From the NCBI GenBank assembly GCA_914767715.1, contig OU612065.1:30754001-30818000 (forward strand): DNA of 64,000 bases, written 5' to 3'. The stretch's first letter is position 1. Each line of letters begins with the position of its first letter. The notes below the pieces were generated by a model. The model was not told where the DNA came from and did no database searches. It was given only the letters and a program-made list of their open reading frames with translations. Below, one piece after another: positions 1-12,724 of the stretch. Made by a program: the position numbers and the translations under genes. The DNA comes from Membranipora membranacea. Taxonomy: Eukaryota; Bryozoa; Gymnolaemata; Cheilostomatida; Membraniporidae.

Positions 1-1649
1 TTTTGAGATTTCAAGTCAGCGTAATTACCAACCAGTTAATCGCAGGATCCCAATATTCTGCAGTTTGAATAAGGCCAATAAGGGCTTGAAGTGGTCGGAG
101 TTAGATAAGAATCCAACAGAGTTTTAATTTTTCAATGCTGCCGTTTGGCATGTTTTTTTTTGGCAAAAGTGGACGTAGTTAAAGTTGGCGCTGACGGAGA
201 ACGGAGACCCGCAGAGACAAACGGACTTCAGATTTGAGACGAGCAGGAGTTGCTCCTCCTTATGAGGTAGGTTAAAAGCAAATCTATTTTTTGACCCGAG
301 CGAAAAAAAACCATGATACCCTCCCTTGGTATAATTTTTGAAATTTCAAGTCAGCGTAATTACCAACCAGTTAATCGCAGGATCCTAATATTCTGCAGTT
401 TGAATAAGGCCAATAAGGGCTTGAAGTGGTCGGAGTTAGATAAGAATCCAACAGAGTTTTAATTTTTCAATGCTGCCGTTTGGCATGTTTTTTTTTGGCA
501 AAAGTGGACGTCGTTAAAGTTGGCGCTGACAGAGAACGGAGACCCGCAGAGACAAACGGACTTCAGATTTGAGACGAGCAGGAGTTGCTCCTCCTTATGA
601 GGTAGGTTAAAAGCAAATCTATTTTTTGACCCGAGCGAAAAAAAACCATGATACCCTCCCTTGGTATAATTTTTGAAATTTCAAGTCAGCGTAATTACCA
701 ACCAGTTAATCGGAGGATCCCAATATTCTGCAGTTTGAATAAGGCCAATAAGGGCTTGAAGTGGTCGGAGTTAGATTAGAATCCAACAGAGTTTTAATTT
801 TTCAATGCTGCCGTTTGGCATGTTTTTTTTGGCAAAAGTGGACGTCGTTAAAGTTGGCGCTGACGGAGAACGGAGACCCGCAGAGACAAACGGACTTCAG
901 ATTTGAGACGAGCAGGAGTTGCTCCTCCTTATGAGGTAGGTTAAAAGCAAATCTATTTTTTGACCGGAGCGAAAAAAAACCATGATACCCTCCCTTGGTA
1001 TAATTTTTGAAATTTCAAGTCATCGTAATTACCAACCAGTTAATCGGAGGATCCCAATATTCTGCAGTTTGAATAAGGCCAATAAGGGCTTGAAGTGGTC
1101 GGAGTTAGATAAGAATCCAACAGAGTTTTAATTTTTCAATGCTGCCGTTTGGCATGTATTTTTTTGGCAAAAGTGAACGTGGTTAAAGTTGGCGCTGACG
1201 GAGAACGGAGACCCGCAGAGACAAACGGACTTCAGATTTCAGACGAGCAGGAGTTGCTCCTCCTTACGAGGTAGGTTAAAAGCAAATCTATTTTTTGACC
1301 CGAGCGGAAAAAAACCATGATACCCTCCCTTGGTATAATTTTTGAAATTTCAAGTCAGCGTAATTATCAACCAGTTAATCGTAGAATCCCAATTTTCTGC
1401 ATTTTGAATAAGACCAATAAGGGCTTGAAGTGGTCGGAGTTAGATAAGAATCCAACAGAGTTTTAATTTTTCAATGCTGCCGTTTGGCATGTTTTTTTTT
1501 GGCAAAAGTGGACGTCGTTAAAGTTGGCGCTGACGGAAAACGGAGACCCGCAGAGACAAACGGCCTTCAGGTTTGAGACGAGCAGGAGTTGCTCCTCCTT
1601 ATGAGGTAGGTTAACAGCAAATCTATCTTTTGACCCGAGCGAAAAAAAA
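1..1649. repeat. Left segment: five monomers before the 8-mer
   Basis: The window opens inside a monomer, at consensus position about 24 in the TTTTGAGATTTC class. Full monomers then start at 311, 646, 980 and 1315. They have private changes (ATTAG at about 776, TCATCG at about 1020, GTAGAATCCC at about 1381) and do not match the adjacent 8-mer in order, so they are not a further intact copy of it. Confidence 0.85.
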
Positions 1650-4326
1650 CCATGATACCCTCCCTTGGTATAATTTCTGAAATCTCAAGTCAGCGTAATT
1701 ACCAACCAGTTAATCGGAGGCTCCCAATATTCTGCAGTTTGAATAAGGCCAATAAGGGCTTGAAGTGGTCGGAGTTAGATAAGAATCAAACAGAGTTTTA
1801 ATGTTTCAATACTGCCGTTTGGCATGTTTTTTTTTGGCAAAGGTGGACGTCGTTAAAGTTGGCGCTGACAGAGAACGGAGACCCGCAGAGACAAACGGAC
1901 TTCAGATTTGAGACAAGCAGGAGTTGCTCCTCTTTATGAGGTAGGTTAAAAGCAAATCTAGTACTTGACCCGAGGGAAAAAAAACCATGATACCCTCCCT
2001 TGGTATAACTTTTGAAATTTCAAGTCAGCGTAAATACCAACCAGTTAATCGGAGGATCCCAATATTCTGCAGTTTGAATAAGGCCAATAAGGGCTTGAAG
2101 TGGTCGCAGTTAGATACGAATCCAACAGAGTTTTAATTTTTCAATGCTGCCGTTTGGCATGTTTTTTTTGGCAAAAGTGGACGTCGTTAAAGTTGGCGCT
2201 GACGGCGAACGGAGACCCGCAGAGACAAACGGACTTCAGATTTGCGACGAGCAAGAGTTGCTCCTCCTTATGAGGTAGGTTAAAAGCAAATCTATTTTTT
2301 GACCCGAGCGAAAAAAAACCATGATACCCTCCCTTGGTATAATTTTTGAAATTTCAAGTCAGCGTAATTACCAACCAGTTAATCGGAGGATCCCAATATT
2401 CTGCAGTTTGAATAAGGCCAATGAGGGCTTGAAGTGGTCGGAGTTAGATAAGAATCCAACAGAGTTTTAATTTTTCAATGCTGCCGTTTGGCATGTTTTT
2501 TTTGGGCAAAAGTGGACGTCGTTAAAGTTGGCGCTGACGGAGAACGGAGACCCGCAGAGACAAACGGACTTCAGATTTGAGACGAGCAGGAGTTGCTCCT
2601 CCTTATGAGGTAGGTTAAAAGCAAATCTATTTTTTGACCCGAGCGAAAAAAACCATGATACCCTCCCTTGGTATAATTTTTGAAATTTCAAGTCAGCGTA
2701 ATTACCAACCAGTTTGTCGCAGGATCCTAATATTCTGCAGTTTGAATAAGGCCAATAAGGGCTTGACGTGGTCAGAGTTAGATAAGAATCCAACAGAGTT
2801 TTAATTTTTCAATGCTGCCATTTGGCATGTTTTTTTTTGGCAAAAGTGGACGTCGTTAAAGTTGGCGCTGACGGAGAACGGAGACCCGCAGAGACAAACG
2901 GATTTCAGATTTGAGACGAGCAGGAGTTGCTCCTCCTTATGAGGTAGGTTAAAAGCAACCTATTTTTTGACCCGAGCGAAAAAAAACCATGATACCCTCC
3001 CTTGGTATAATTTTTGAAATTTCAAGTCAGCGTAATTACCAACCAGTTAATCGGAGGATCCCAATATTCTGCAGTTTGAATAAGGCCAATAAGGGCTTGA
3101 AGTGGTCGGAGTTAGATAAGAATCCAACAGAGTTTTAATTTTTCAATGCTGCCGTTTGGCATGTTTTTTTTTGGCAAAAGTGGACGTCGTTAAAGTTGGC
3201 GCTGACGGAGAACGGAGACCCGCAGAGACAAACGGACTTCAGATTTGAGACGAGCAGGAGTTGCTCCTCCTTATGAGGTAGGTTAAAAGGAAATCTATTT
3301 TTTGACCCGGGCGAAAAAAAACCATGATACCCTCTCTTGGTATAATTTTTGAAATTTCAAGTCAGCGTAATTACCAACCAGTTAATCGCAGGATCCCAAT
3401 ATTCTGCAGTTTGAATAAGGCCAATAAGGGTTTGAAGTGGTCGGAGTTAGATAAGAATCCAACAGAGTTTTAATTTTTCAATGCTGCCGTCTGGCATGTT
3501 TTTTTTTGGCAAAAGTGGACGTCGTTAAAGTTGGCGCTGACGGAGAATGGAGACCCGCAGAGACAAACGGACTTCAGATTTGAGACGAGCAGGAGTTGCT
3601 CCTCCTTATGAGGTAGGTTAAAAGCAAATCTATTTTTTGACCCGAGCGAAAAAAAACCATGATACCCTCCCTTGGTATAATTTTTGAGATTTCAAGTCAG
3701 CGTAATTACCAACCAGTTAATCGCAGGATCCCAATATTCTGCAGTTTGAATAAGGCCAATAAGGGCTTGAAGTGGTCGGAGTTAGATAAGAATCCAACAT
3801 AGTTTTAATTTTTCAATGCTGCCGTTTGGCATGTTTATTTTTGGCAAAAGTGGACGTCGTTAAAGTTGGCGCTGACGGAGAACGGAGACCCGCAGAGACA
3901 AACGGACTTCAGATTTGAGACGAGCAGGAGTTGCTCCTCCTTATGAGGTAGGTTAAAAGCAAATCTATTTTTTGACCCGAGCGAAAAAAAACCATGATAC
4001 CCTCCCTTGGTATAATTTTTGAGATTTCAAGTCAGCGTAATTACCAACCAGTTAATCGCAGGATCCCAATATTCTGCAGTTTGAATAAGGCCAATAAGGG
4101 CTTGAAGTGGTCGGAGTTAGATAAGAATCCAACAGAGTTTTAATTTTTCAATGCTGCCGTTTGGCATGTTTTTTTTTGGCAAAAGTGGACGTCGTTAAAG
4201 TTGGCGCTGACGGAGAACGGAGACCCGCAGAGACAAACGGACTTCAGATTTGAGACGAGCAGGAGTTGCTCCTCCTTATGAGGTAGGTTAAAAGCAAATC
4301 TATTTTTTGACCCGAGCGAAAAAAAA
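1650..4326. repeat. 8-monomer higher-order repeat, copy 1
   Basis: Eight monomers (starts 1650, 1985, 2319, 2653, 2987, 3322, 3657, 3992; 2677 bp) form a unit repeated at 4327-7003. Each monomer is recognisable: TTTCTGAAATCTC and GCTAGTACTTG-like changes in the first (AATCTAGTACTTG), GATACGAATCC in the second, CCAATGAGGG in the third, GTTTGTCGCAGG in the fourth, AAAGGAAATC in the fifth, CTCTCTTGG with CCGTCTGG in the sixth, AACATAG with GTTTATTTTTGG in the seventh, and TTGAGATTTC in the eighth. Differences between monomers far exceed those between the two units, which defines a higher-order repeat. Confidence 0.95.
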
Positions 4327-7003
4327 CCATGATACCCTCCCTTGGTATAATTTCTGAAATCTCAAGTCAGCGTAATTACCAACCAGTTAATCGGAGGCTC
4401 CCAATATTCTGCAGTTTGAATAAGGCCAATAAGGGCTTGAAGTGGTCGGAGTTAGATAAGAATCAAACAGAGTTTTAATGTTTCAATACTGCCGTTTGGC
4501 ATGTTTTTTTTTGGCAAAGGTGGACGTCGTTAAAGTTGGCGCTGACAGAGAACGGAGACCCGCAGAGACAAACGGACTTCAGATTTGAGACAAGCAGGAG
4601 TTGCTCCTCTTTATGAGGTAGGTTAAAAGCAAATCTAGTACTTGACCCGAGGGAAAAAAAACCATGATACCCTCCCTTGGTATAACTTTTGAAATTTCAA
4701 GTCAGCGTAAATACCAACCAGTTAATCGGAGGATCCCAATATTCTGCAGTTTGAATAAGGCCAATAAGGGCTTGAAGTGGTCGCAGTTAGATACGAATCC
4801 AACAGAGTTTTAATTTTTCAATGCTGCCGTTTGGCATGTTTTTTTTGGCAAAAGTGGACGTCGTTAAAGTTGGCGCTGACGGCGAACGGAGACCCGCAGA
4901 GACAAACGGACTTCAGATTTGCGACGAGCAAGAGTTGCTCCTCCTTATGAGGTAGGTTAAAAGCAAATCTATTTTTTGACCCGAGCGAAAAAAAACCATG
5001 ATACCCTCCCTTGGTATAATTTTTGAAATTTCAAGTCAGCGTAATTACCAACCAGTTAATCGGAGGATCCCAATATTCTGCAGTTTGAATAAGGCCAATG
5101 AGGGCTTGAAGTGGTCGGAGTTAGATAAGAATCCAACAGAGTTTTAATTTTTCAATGCTGCCGTTTGGCATGTTTTTTTTGGGCAAAAGTGGACGTCGTT
5201 AAAGTTGGCGCTGACGGAGAACGGAGACCCGCAGAGACAAACGGACTTCAGATTTGAGACGAGCAGGAGTTGCTCCTCCTTATGAGGTAGGTTAAAAGCA
5301 AATCTATTTTTTGACCCGAGCGAAAAAAACCATGATACCCTCCCTTGGTATAATTTTTGAAATTTCAAGTCAGCGTAATTACCAACCAGTTTGTCGCAGG
5401 ATCCTAATATTCTGCAGTTTGAATAAGGCCAATAAGGGCTTGACGTGGTCAGAGTTAGATAAGAATCCAACAGAGTTTTAATTTTTCAATGCTGCCATTT
5501 GGCATGTTTTTTTTTGGCAAAAGTGGACGTCGTTAAAGTTGGCGCTGACGGAGAACGGAGACCCGCAGAGACAAACGGACTTCAGATTTGAGACGAGCAG
5601 GAGTTGCTCCTCCTTATGAGGTAGGTTAAAAGCAACCTATTTTTTGACCCGAGCGAAAAAAAACCATGATACCCTCCCTTGGTATAATTTTTGAAATTTC
5701 AAGTCAGCGTAATTACCAACCAGTTAATCGGAGGATCCCAATATTCTGCAGTTTGAATAAGGCCAATAAGGGCTTGAAGTGGTCGGAGTTAGATAAGAAT
5801 CCAACAGAGTTTTAATTTTTCAATGCTGCCGTTTGGCATGTTTTTTTTTGGCAAAAGTGGACGTCGTTAAAGTTGGCGCTGACGGAGAACGGAGACCCGC
5901 AGAGACAAACGGACTTCAGATTTGAGACGAGCAGGAGTTGCTCCTCCTTATGAGGTAGGTTAAAAGGAAATCTATTTTTTGACCCGGGCGAAAAAAAACC
6001 ATGATACCCTCTCTTGGTATAATTTTTGAAATTTCAAGTCAGCGTAATTACCAACCAGTTAATCGCAGGATCCCAATATTCTGCAGTTTGAATAAGGCCA
6101 ATAAGGGTTTGAAGTGGTCGGAGTTAGATAAGAATCCAACAGAGTTTTAATTTTTCAATGCTGCCGTCTGGCATGTTTTTTTTTGGCAAAAGTGGACGTC
6201 GTTAAAGTTGGCGCTGACGGAGAATGGAGACCCGCAGAGACAAACGGACTTCAGATTTGAGACGAGCAGGAGTTGCTCCTCCTTATGAGGTAGGTTAAAA
6301 GCAAATCTATTTTTTGACCCGAGCGAAAAAAAACCATGATACCCTCCCTTGGTATAATTTTTGAGATTTCAAGTCAGCGTAATTACCAACCAGTTAATCG
6401 CAGGATCCCAATATTCTGCAGTTTGAATAAGGCCAATAAGGGCTTGAAGTGGTCGGAGTTAGATAAGAATCCAACATAGTTTTAATTTTTCAATGCTGCC
6501 GTTTGGCATGTTTATTTTTGGCAAAAGTGGACGTCGTTAAAGTTGGCGCTGACGGAGAACGGAGACCCGCAGAGACAAACGGACTTCAGATTTGAGACGA
6601 GCAGGAGTTGCTCCTCCTTATGAGGTAGGTTAAAAGCAAATCTATTTTTTGACCCGAGCGAAAAAAAACCATGATACCCTCCCTTGGTATAATTTTTGAG
6701 ATTTCAAGTCAGCGTAATTACCAACCAGTTAATCGCAGGATCCCAATATTCTGCAGTTTGAATAAGGCCAATAAGGGCTTGAAGTGGTCGGAGTTAGATA
6801 AGAATCCAACAGAGTTTTAATTTTTCAATGCTGCCGTTTGGCATGTTTTTTTTTGGCAAAAGTGGACGTCGTTAAAGTTGGCGCTGACGGAGAACGGAGA
6901 CCCGCAGAGACAAACGGACTTCAGATTTGAGACGAGCAGGAGTTGCTCCTCCTTATGAGGTAGGTTAAAAGCAAATCTATTTTTTGACCCGAGCGAAAAA
7001 AAA
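4327..7003. repeat. 8-monomer higher-order repeat, copy 2
   Basis: Starts at 4327, 4662, 4996, 5330, 5664, 5999, 6334 and 6669 mirror copy 1 at a constant offset of 2677 bp. Every diagnostic variant I checked in copy 1 is present in the same monomer here, and I found no difference, including in the homopolymer tracts. The next monomer (7004, GTAGGATCCC) is a different class, so only two full units are present. Confidence 0.95.
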
Positions 7004-8342
7004 CCATGATACCCTCCCTTGGTATAATTTTTGAAATTTCAAGTCAGCGTAATTACCAACCAGTTAATCGTAGGATCCCAATATTCTGCAGTTTGAATAA
7101 GGCCAATAAGGGCTTGAAGTGGTCGGAGTTAGATAAGAATCCAACAGAGTTTTAATTTTTCAATGCTGCCGTTTGGCATGTTTTTTTTTGGCAAAAGTGG
7201 ACGTCGTTAAAGTTGGCGCTGACGGAGAACGGAGACCCGCAGAGACAAACGGACTTCAGATTTGAGACGAGCAGGAGTTGCTCCTCCTTATGAGGTAGGT
7301 TAAAAGCAAATCTATTTTTTGACCCGAGCGAAAAAAAACCATGATACCCTCCCTTGGTATAATTTTTGAAATTTCAAGTCAGCGTAATTACCAACCAGTT
7401 AATCGCAGGATCCCAATATTCTGCAGTTTGAATAAGGCCAATAAGGGCTTGAAGTGGTCGGAGTTAGATGAGAATCCAACATAGTTTTAATTTTTCAATG
7501 CTGCCGTTTGGCATGTTTTTTTTTGGCAAAAGTGGACGTCGTTAAAGTTGGCGCTGACGGAGAACGGAGATCCGCAGAGACAAACGGACTTCAGATTTGA
7601 GACGAGCAGGAGTTGTTCCTCCTTATGAGGTAGGTTAAAAGCAAATCTATTTTTTGACCCGAGCGAAAAAAAACCATGATACCCTCCCTTGGTATAATTT
7701 TTGAAATTTCAAGTCAGCGTAATTACCAACCAGTTAATCGGAGGATCCCAATATTCTGCAGTTTGAATAAGGCCAATAAGGGCTTGAAGTGGTCGGAGTT
7801 AGATAAGAGTCCAACAGAGTTTTAATTTTTCAATGCTGCCGTTTGGCATGTTTTTTTTTGGCAAAAGTGGACGTCGTTAAAGTTGGCGCTGACGGAGAAC
7901 GGAGACCCGCAGAGACAAACGGACTTCAGATTTGAGACGAGCAAGAGTTGCTCCTCCTTATGAGGTAGGTTAAAAGCAAATCTATTTTTTGACCCGAGCG
8001 AAAAAAAACCATGATACCCTCCCTTGGTATAATTTTTGAAATTTCAAGTCAGCGTAATTACCAACCAGTTAATCGGAGGATCCCAATATCCTGCAGTTTG
8101 AATAAGGCCAATGAGGGCTTGAAGTGGTCGGAGTTAGATAAGAATCCAACAGAGTTTTAATTTTTCAATGCTGCCGTTTGGCATGTTTTTTTTGGGCAAA
8201 AGTGGACGTCGTTAAAGTTGGCGCTGACGGAGAACGGAGACCCGCAGAGACAAACGGACTTCAGATTTGAGACGAGCAGGAGTTGCTCCTCCTTATGAGG
8301 TAGGTTAAAAGCAATCTATTTTTTGACCCGAGCGAAAAAAAA
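7004..8342. repeat. Four-monomer run, copy 1 (12-monomer offset)
   Basis: Monomers 7004, 7339, 7674 and 8009 carry, in order, GTAGGATCC; AACATAG with GTTGTTCCTCC; GAGCAAGAGTTG; and CCAATGAGGG with T8GGGC. The same order recurs at 11023, 11358, 11693 and 12028, 4019 bp downstream. The match extends upstream into the TTGAGATTTC monomers (6669 and 10688) and into the right part of 6334 and 10353. It ends at 8343, where the two copies belong to different classes. Confidence 0.85.
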
Positions 8343-9012
8343 CCATGATACCCTCCCTTGGTATAATTTTTGAAATTTCAAGTCAGCGTAATAACCAACC
8401 AGTTAATCGGAGGATCCCAATATTCTGCAGTTTGAATAAGGCCAATAAGGGCTTGAAGTGGTCGCAGTTAGACAAGAATCCAACAGAGTTTTAATTTTTC
8501 AATGCTGCTGTTTGGCATGTTTTTTTTTGGCAAAGGTGGACGTCGTTAAAGTTGGCGCTGACGGAGAACGGAGACCCGCAGAGACAAACGGACTTCAGAT
8601 TTGAGACGAGCAGGAGTTGCTCCTCCTTATGAGGTAGGTAAACAGCAAATCTATTTTTTGACCCGAGCGAAAAAAAACCATGATACCCTCCCTTGGTATA
8701 ATTTCTGAAATCTCAAGTCAGCGTAATTACCAACCAGTTAATCAGAGGATCCCAATATTCTGCAGTTTGAATAAGGCCAATAAGGGCTTGAAGTGGTCGG
8801 AGTTAGATAAGAATCCAACAGAGTTTTAATTTTTCAATGCTGCCGTTTGGCATGTTTTTTTTTGGCGAAAGTGGACGTCGTTAAAGTTGGCGCTGACGGA
8901 GAACGGAGACCCGCAGAGACAAACGGACTTCAGATTTGAGACGAGCAGGAGTTGCTCCTCCTTATGAGGTATGTTAAAAGGAAATCTATTTTTTGACCCG
9001 AGCGAAAAAAAA
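8343..9012. repeat. Two connecting monomers
   Basis: Monomers 8343 (GCGTAATAACCAACC, GTCGCAGTTAGAC, AAAGGTGG) and 8678 (TTTCTGAAATCTC, AATCAGAGG) share variants with the first two monomers of the 8-mer but not in the same combination. They look like reshuffled relatives of that unit. Confidence 0.7.
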
Positions 9013-10017
9013 CCATGATACCCTCTCTTGGTATAATTTTTGAAATTTCAAGTCAGCGTAATTACCAACCAGTTAATCGCAGGATCCCAATATTCTGCAG
9101 TTTGAATAAGGCCAATAAGGGCTTGAAGTGGTCGGAGTTAGATAAGACTCCAACAGAGTTTTAATTTTTCAATGCTGCCGTCTGGCATGTTTTTTTTTGG
9201 CAAAAGTGGACGTCGTTAAAGTTGGCGCTGACGGAGAACGGAGACCCGCAGAGACAAACGGACTTCAGATTTGAGACGAGCAGGAGTTGCTCCTCCTTAT
9301 GAGGTAGGTTGAAAGCAAATCTATTTTTTGACCCGAGCGAAAAAAAACCATGATACCCTCCCTTGGTATAATTTTTGAGATTTCAAGTCAGCGTAATTAC
9401 CAACCAGTTAATCGCAGGATCCCAATATTCTGCAGTTTGAATAAGGCCAATAAGGGCTTGAAGTGGTCAGAGTTAGATAAGAATCCAACATAGTTTTAAT
9501 TTTTCAATGCTGCCGTTTGGCATGTTTATTTTTGGCAAAAGTGGACGTCGTTAAAGTTGGCGCTGACGGAGAACGGAGACCCGCAGAGACAAACGGACTT
9601 CAGATTTGAGACGAGCAGGAGTTGCTCCTCCTTATGAGGTAGGTTAAAAGCAAATCTATTTTTTGACCCGAGCGAAAAAAAACCATGATACCCTCCCTTG
9701 GTATAATTTTTGAGATTTCAAGTCAGCGTAATTACCAACCAGTTAATCGCAGGATCCCAATATTCTGCAGTTTGAATAAGGCCAATAAGGGCTTGAAGTG
9801 GTCGGAGTTAGATAAGAATCCAACAGAGTTTTAATTTTTCAATGCTGCCGTTTGGCATGTTTTTTTTTGGCAAAAGTGGACGTCGTTAAAGTTGGCGCTG
9901 ACGGAGAACGGAGACCCGCAGAGACAAACGGACTTCAGATTTGAGACGAGCAGGAGTTGCTCCTCCTTATGAGGTAGGTTAAAAGCAAATCTATTTTTTG
10001 ACCCGAGCGAAAAAAAA
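9013..10017. repeat. Third occurrence of the last three 8-mer monomers
   Basis: Monomers 9013 (CTCTCTTGG, CCGTCTGG), 9348 (TTGAGATTTC, AACATAG, GTTTATTTTTGG) and 9683 (TTGAGATTTC, CGCAGG) repeat the order of 3322-3657-3992 and 5999-6334-6669, with a few private changes such as GACTCCAAC at about 9147 and GGTTGAAAGC at about 9308. The 8-mer is thus represented here by a partial, slightly older copy. Confidence 0.85.
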
Positions 10018-11022
10018 CCATGATACCCTCCCTTGGTATAATTTTTGAAATTTCAAGTCAGCGTAATTACCAACCAGTTAATCGGAGGATCCCAATATTC
10101 TGCAGTTTGAATAAGGCCAATAAGGGCTTGAAGTGGTCGGAGTTAGATAAGAATCCAACAGAGTTTTAATTTTTCAATGCTGCCATTTGGCATGTTTTTT
10201 TTGGGCAAAAGTGGACGTCGTTAAAGTTGGCGCTGACGGAGAACGGAGACCCGCAGAGACAAACGGACTTCAGATTTGAGACGAGCAGGAGTTGCTCCTC
10301 CTTATGAGGTAGGTTAAAAGGAAATCTATTTTTTGACCCGAGCGAAAAAAAACCATGATACCCTCTCTTGGTATAATTTTTGAAATTTCAAGTCAGCGTA
10401 ATTACCAACCAGTTAATCGCAGGATCCCAATATTCTGCAGTTTGAATAAGGCCAATAAGGGCTTGAAGTGGTCGGAGTTAGATAAGAATCCAACATAGTT
10501 TTAATTTTTCAATGCTGCCGTTTGGCATGTTTATTTTTGGCAAAAGTGGACGTCGTTAAAGTTGGCGCTGACGGAGAACGGAGACCCGCAGAGACAAACG
10601 GACTTCAGATTTGAGACGAGCAGGAGTTGCTCCTCCTTATGAGGTAGGTTAAAAGCAAATCTATTTTTTGACCCGAGCGAAAAAAAACCATGATACCCTC
10701 CCTTGGTATAATTTTTGAGATTTCAAGTCAGCATAATTACCAACCAGTTAATCGCAGGATCCCAATATTCTGCAGTTTGAATAAGGCCAATAAGGGCTTG
10801 AAGTGGTCGGAGTTAGATAAGAATCCCACAGAGTTTTAATTTTTCAATGCTGCCGTTTGGCATGTTTTTTTTTGGCAAAAGTGGACGTCGTTAAAGTTGG
10901 CGCTGACGGAGAACGGAGACCCGCAGAGACAAACGGACTTCAGATTTGAGACGAGCAGGAGTTGCTCCTCCTTATGAGGTAGGTTAAAAGCAAATCTATT
11001 TTTTGACCCGAGCGAAAAAAAA
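10018..11022. repeat. Second reshuffled 8-mer-type run
   Basis: Monomer 10018 combines TGCCATTTGG, T8GGGC and AAAGGAAATC, variants spread over three monomers of the 8-mer. Monomer 10353 is a chimera (separate entry). Monomer 10688 is of the TTGAGATTTC class with a private GCATAATTACC. The segment joins the older copy at 9013 to the repeated four-monomer run at 11023. Confidence 0.75.
10353..10687. repeat. Chimeric monomer (CTCTCTTGG / AACATAG classes)
   Basis: The left part carries CTCTCTTGG and TTGAAATTTC, as in the monomers at 3322 and 5999. The right part carries AACATAG and GTTTATTTTTGG, as in the following monomers at 3657 and 6334. A crossover between these neighbours, in register, would fuse them and remove one monomer length. 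The switch lies between about 10370 and 10496. Confidence 0.7.
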
Positions 11023-12362
11023 CCATGATACCCTCCCTTGGTATAATTTTTGAAATTTCAAGTCAGCGTAATTACCAACCAGTTAATCGTAGGATCCCAA
11101 TATTCTGCAGTTTGAATAAGGCCAATAAGGGCTTGAAGTGGTCGGAGTTAGATAAGAATCCAACAGAGTTTTAAGTTTTCAATGCTGCCGTTTGGCATGT
11201 TTTTTTTTGGCAAAAGTGGACGTCGTTAAAGTTGGCGCTGACGGAGAACGGAGACCCGCAGAGACAAACGGACTTCAGATTTGAGACGAGCAGGAGTTGC
11301 TCCTCCTTATGAGGTAGGTTAAAAGCAAATCTATTTTTTGACCCGAGCGAAAAAAAACCATGATACCCTCCCTTGGTATAATTTTTGAAATTTCAAGTCA
11401 GCGTAATTACCAACCAGTTAATCGCAGGATCCCAATATTCTGCAGTTTGAATAAGGCCAATAAGGGCTTGAAGTGGTCGGAGTTAGATAAGAATCCAACA
11501 TAGTTTTAATTTTTCAATGCTGCCGTTTGGCATGTTTTTTTTTGGCAAAAGTGGACGTCGTTAAAGTTGGCGCTGACGGAGAACGGAGACCCGCAGAGAC
11601 AAACGGACTTCAGAATTGAGACGAGCAGGAGTTGTTCCTCCTTATGAGGTAGGTTAAAAGCAAATCTATTTTTTGACCCGAGCGAAAAAAAACCATGATA
11701 CCCTCCCTTGGTATAATTTTTGAAATTTCAAGTCAGCGTAATTACCAACCAGTTAATCGGAGGATCCCAATATTCTGCAGTTTGAATAAGGCCAATAAGG
11801 GCTTGAAGTGGTCGGAGTTAGATAAGAATCCAACAGAGTTTTAATTTTTCAATGCTGCCGTTTGGCATGTTTTTTTTTGGCAAAAGTGGACGTCGTTAAA
11901 GTTGGCGCTGACGGAGAACGGAGACCCGCAGAGACAAACGGACTTCAGATTTGAGACGAGCAAGAGTTGCTCCTCCTTATGAGGTAGGTTAAAAGCAAAT
12001 CTATTTTTTGACCCGAGCGAAAAAAAACCATGATACCCTCCCTTGGTATAATTTTTGAAATTTCAAGTCAGCGTAATTACCAACCAGTTAATCGGAGGAT
12101 CCCAATATTCTGCAGTTTGAATAAGGCCAATGAGGGCTTGAAGTGGTCGGAGTTAGATAAGAATCCAACAGAGTTTTAATTTTTCAATGCTGTCGTTTGG
12201 CATGTTTTTTTTGGGCAAAAGTGGACGTCGTTAAAGTTGGCGCTGACGGAGAACGGAGACCCGCAGAGACAAACGGACTTCAGATTTGAGACGAGCAGGA
12301 GTTGCTCCTCCTTATGAGGTAGGTTAAAAGCAAATCTATTTTTTGACCCGAGCGAAAAAAAA
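11023..12362. repeat. Four-monomer run, copy 2 (12-monomer offset)
   Basis: Starts 11023, 11358, 11693 and 12028 repeat the run at 7004-8342 with few differences (for example TTAAGTTTTC at about 11172, CAGAATTGAG at about 11612, GCTGTCGTTTGG at about 12189). The offset of 4019 bp equals 12 monomers. Confidence 0.85.
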
Positions 12363-12697
12363 CCATGATACCCTCCCTTGGTATAATTTTTGAAATTTCA
12401 AGTCTGCGTAATTACCAACCAGTTTATTGCAGGATCCTAATATTCTGCAGTTTGAATAAGGCCAACAAGGGCTTGAAGTGGTCGGAGTTAGATAAGAATC
12501 CAACAGAGTTTTAATTTTTCAATGCCGCCGTTTGGCATGTTTTTTTTTGGCGAAAGTGGACGTCGTTAAAGTTGGCGCTGACGGAGAACGGAGACCCGCA
12601 GAGACAAACGGACTTCAGATTTGAGACGAGCAGGAGTTGCTCCTCCTTATGAGGTAGGTTAAAAGCAAATCTATTTTTTGACCCGAGCGAAATTAAA
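12028..12697. repeat. Two-monomer block repeated five monomers later
   Basis: Monomers 12028 (CCAATGAGGG, GCTGTCGTTTGG, T8GGGC) and 12363 (AGTCTGCG, GTTTATTGCAGGATCCTAAT, CCAACAAGG, GGCGAAAGTGG, AAATTAAACC) recur at 13704 and 14039, offset 1676 bp. They overlap the preceding four-monomer run, so one monomer takes part in two different duplications. Confidence 0.85.
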
Positions 12698-12702
12698 CCA
12701 TG

Positions 12703-12719
12703 ATACCCTCCCTTGGTAT
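12703..12719. other. ATACC/GGTAT inverted repeat at monomer 5' end
   Basis: ATACC (12703-12707) and GGTAT (12715-12719) flank a 7-base CTCCCTT spacer. The motif is present in most monomers. It is weakened in variant classes reading CACGGTAT, CTGTGTAT or TTAGTAT, and reshaped in the CCTAGGTAT class. It could form a 5 bp stem or be a protein-binding dyad; neither is shown by sequence alone. Confidence 0.6.
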
Positions 12720-12724
12720 AATTT

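Noticed and set aside
2467-5470. Two identical 108-codon minus-strand open frames (2467-2793 and 5144-5470) and many 60-95-codon relatives across the window
   Set aside because: They are the same stretch of satellite read again in each monomer. The period of 335 bp is not a multiple of three, so no frame can continue through monomers, and frame length depends on T/A tract length and single stop-changing variants. No start context, domain or codon signal was seen. Conservation follows the repeat, not the frame.
12715-12722. Bacterial -10 box-like GGTATAAT
   Set aside because: It resembles TATAAT, but there is no gene downstream and the context is eukaryotic satellite. It recurs simply because the monomer recurs.
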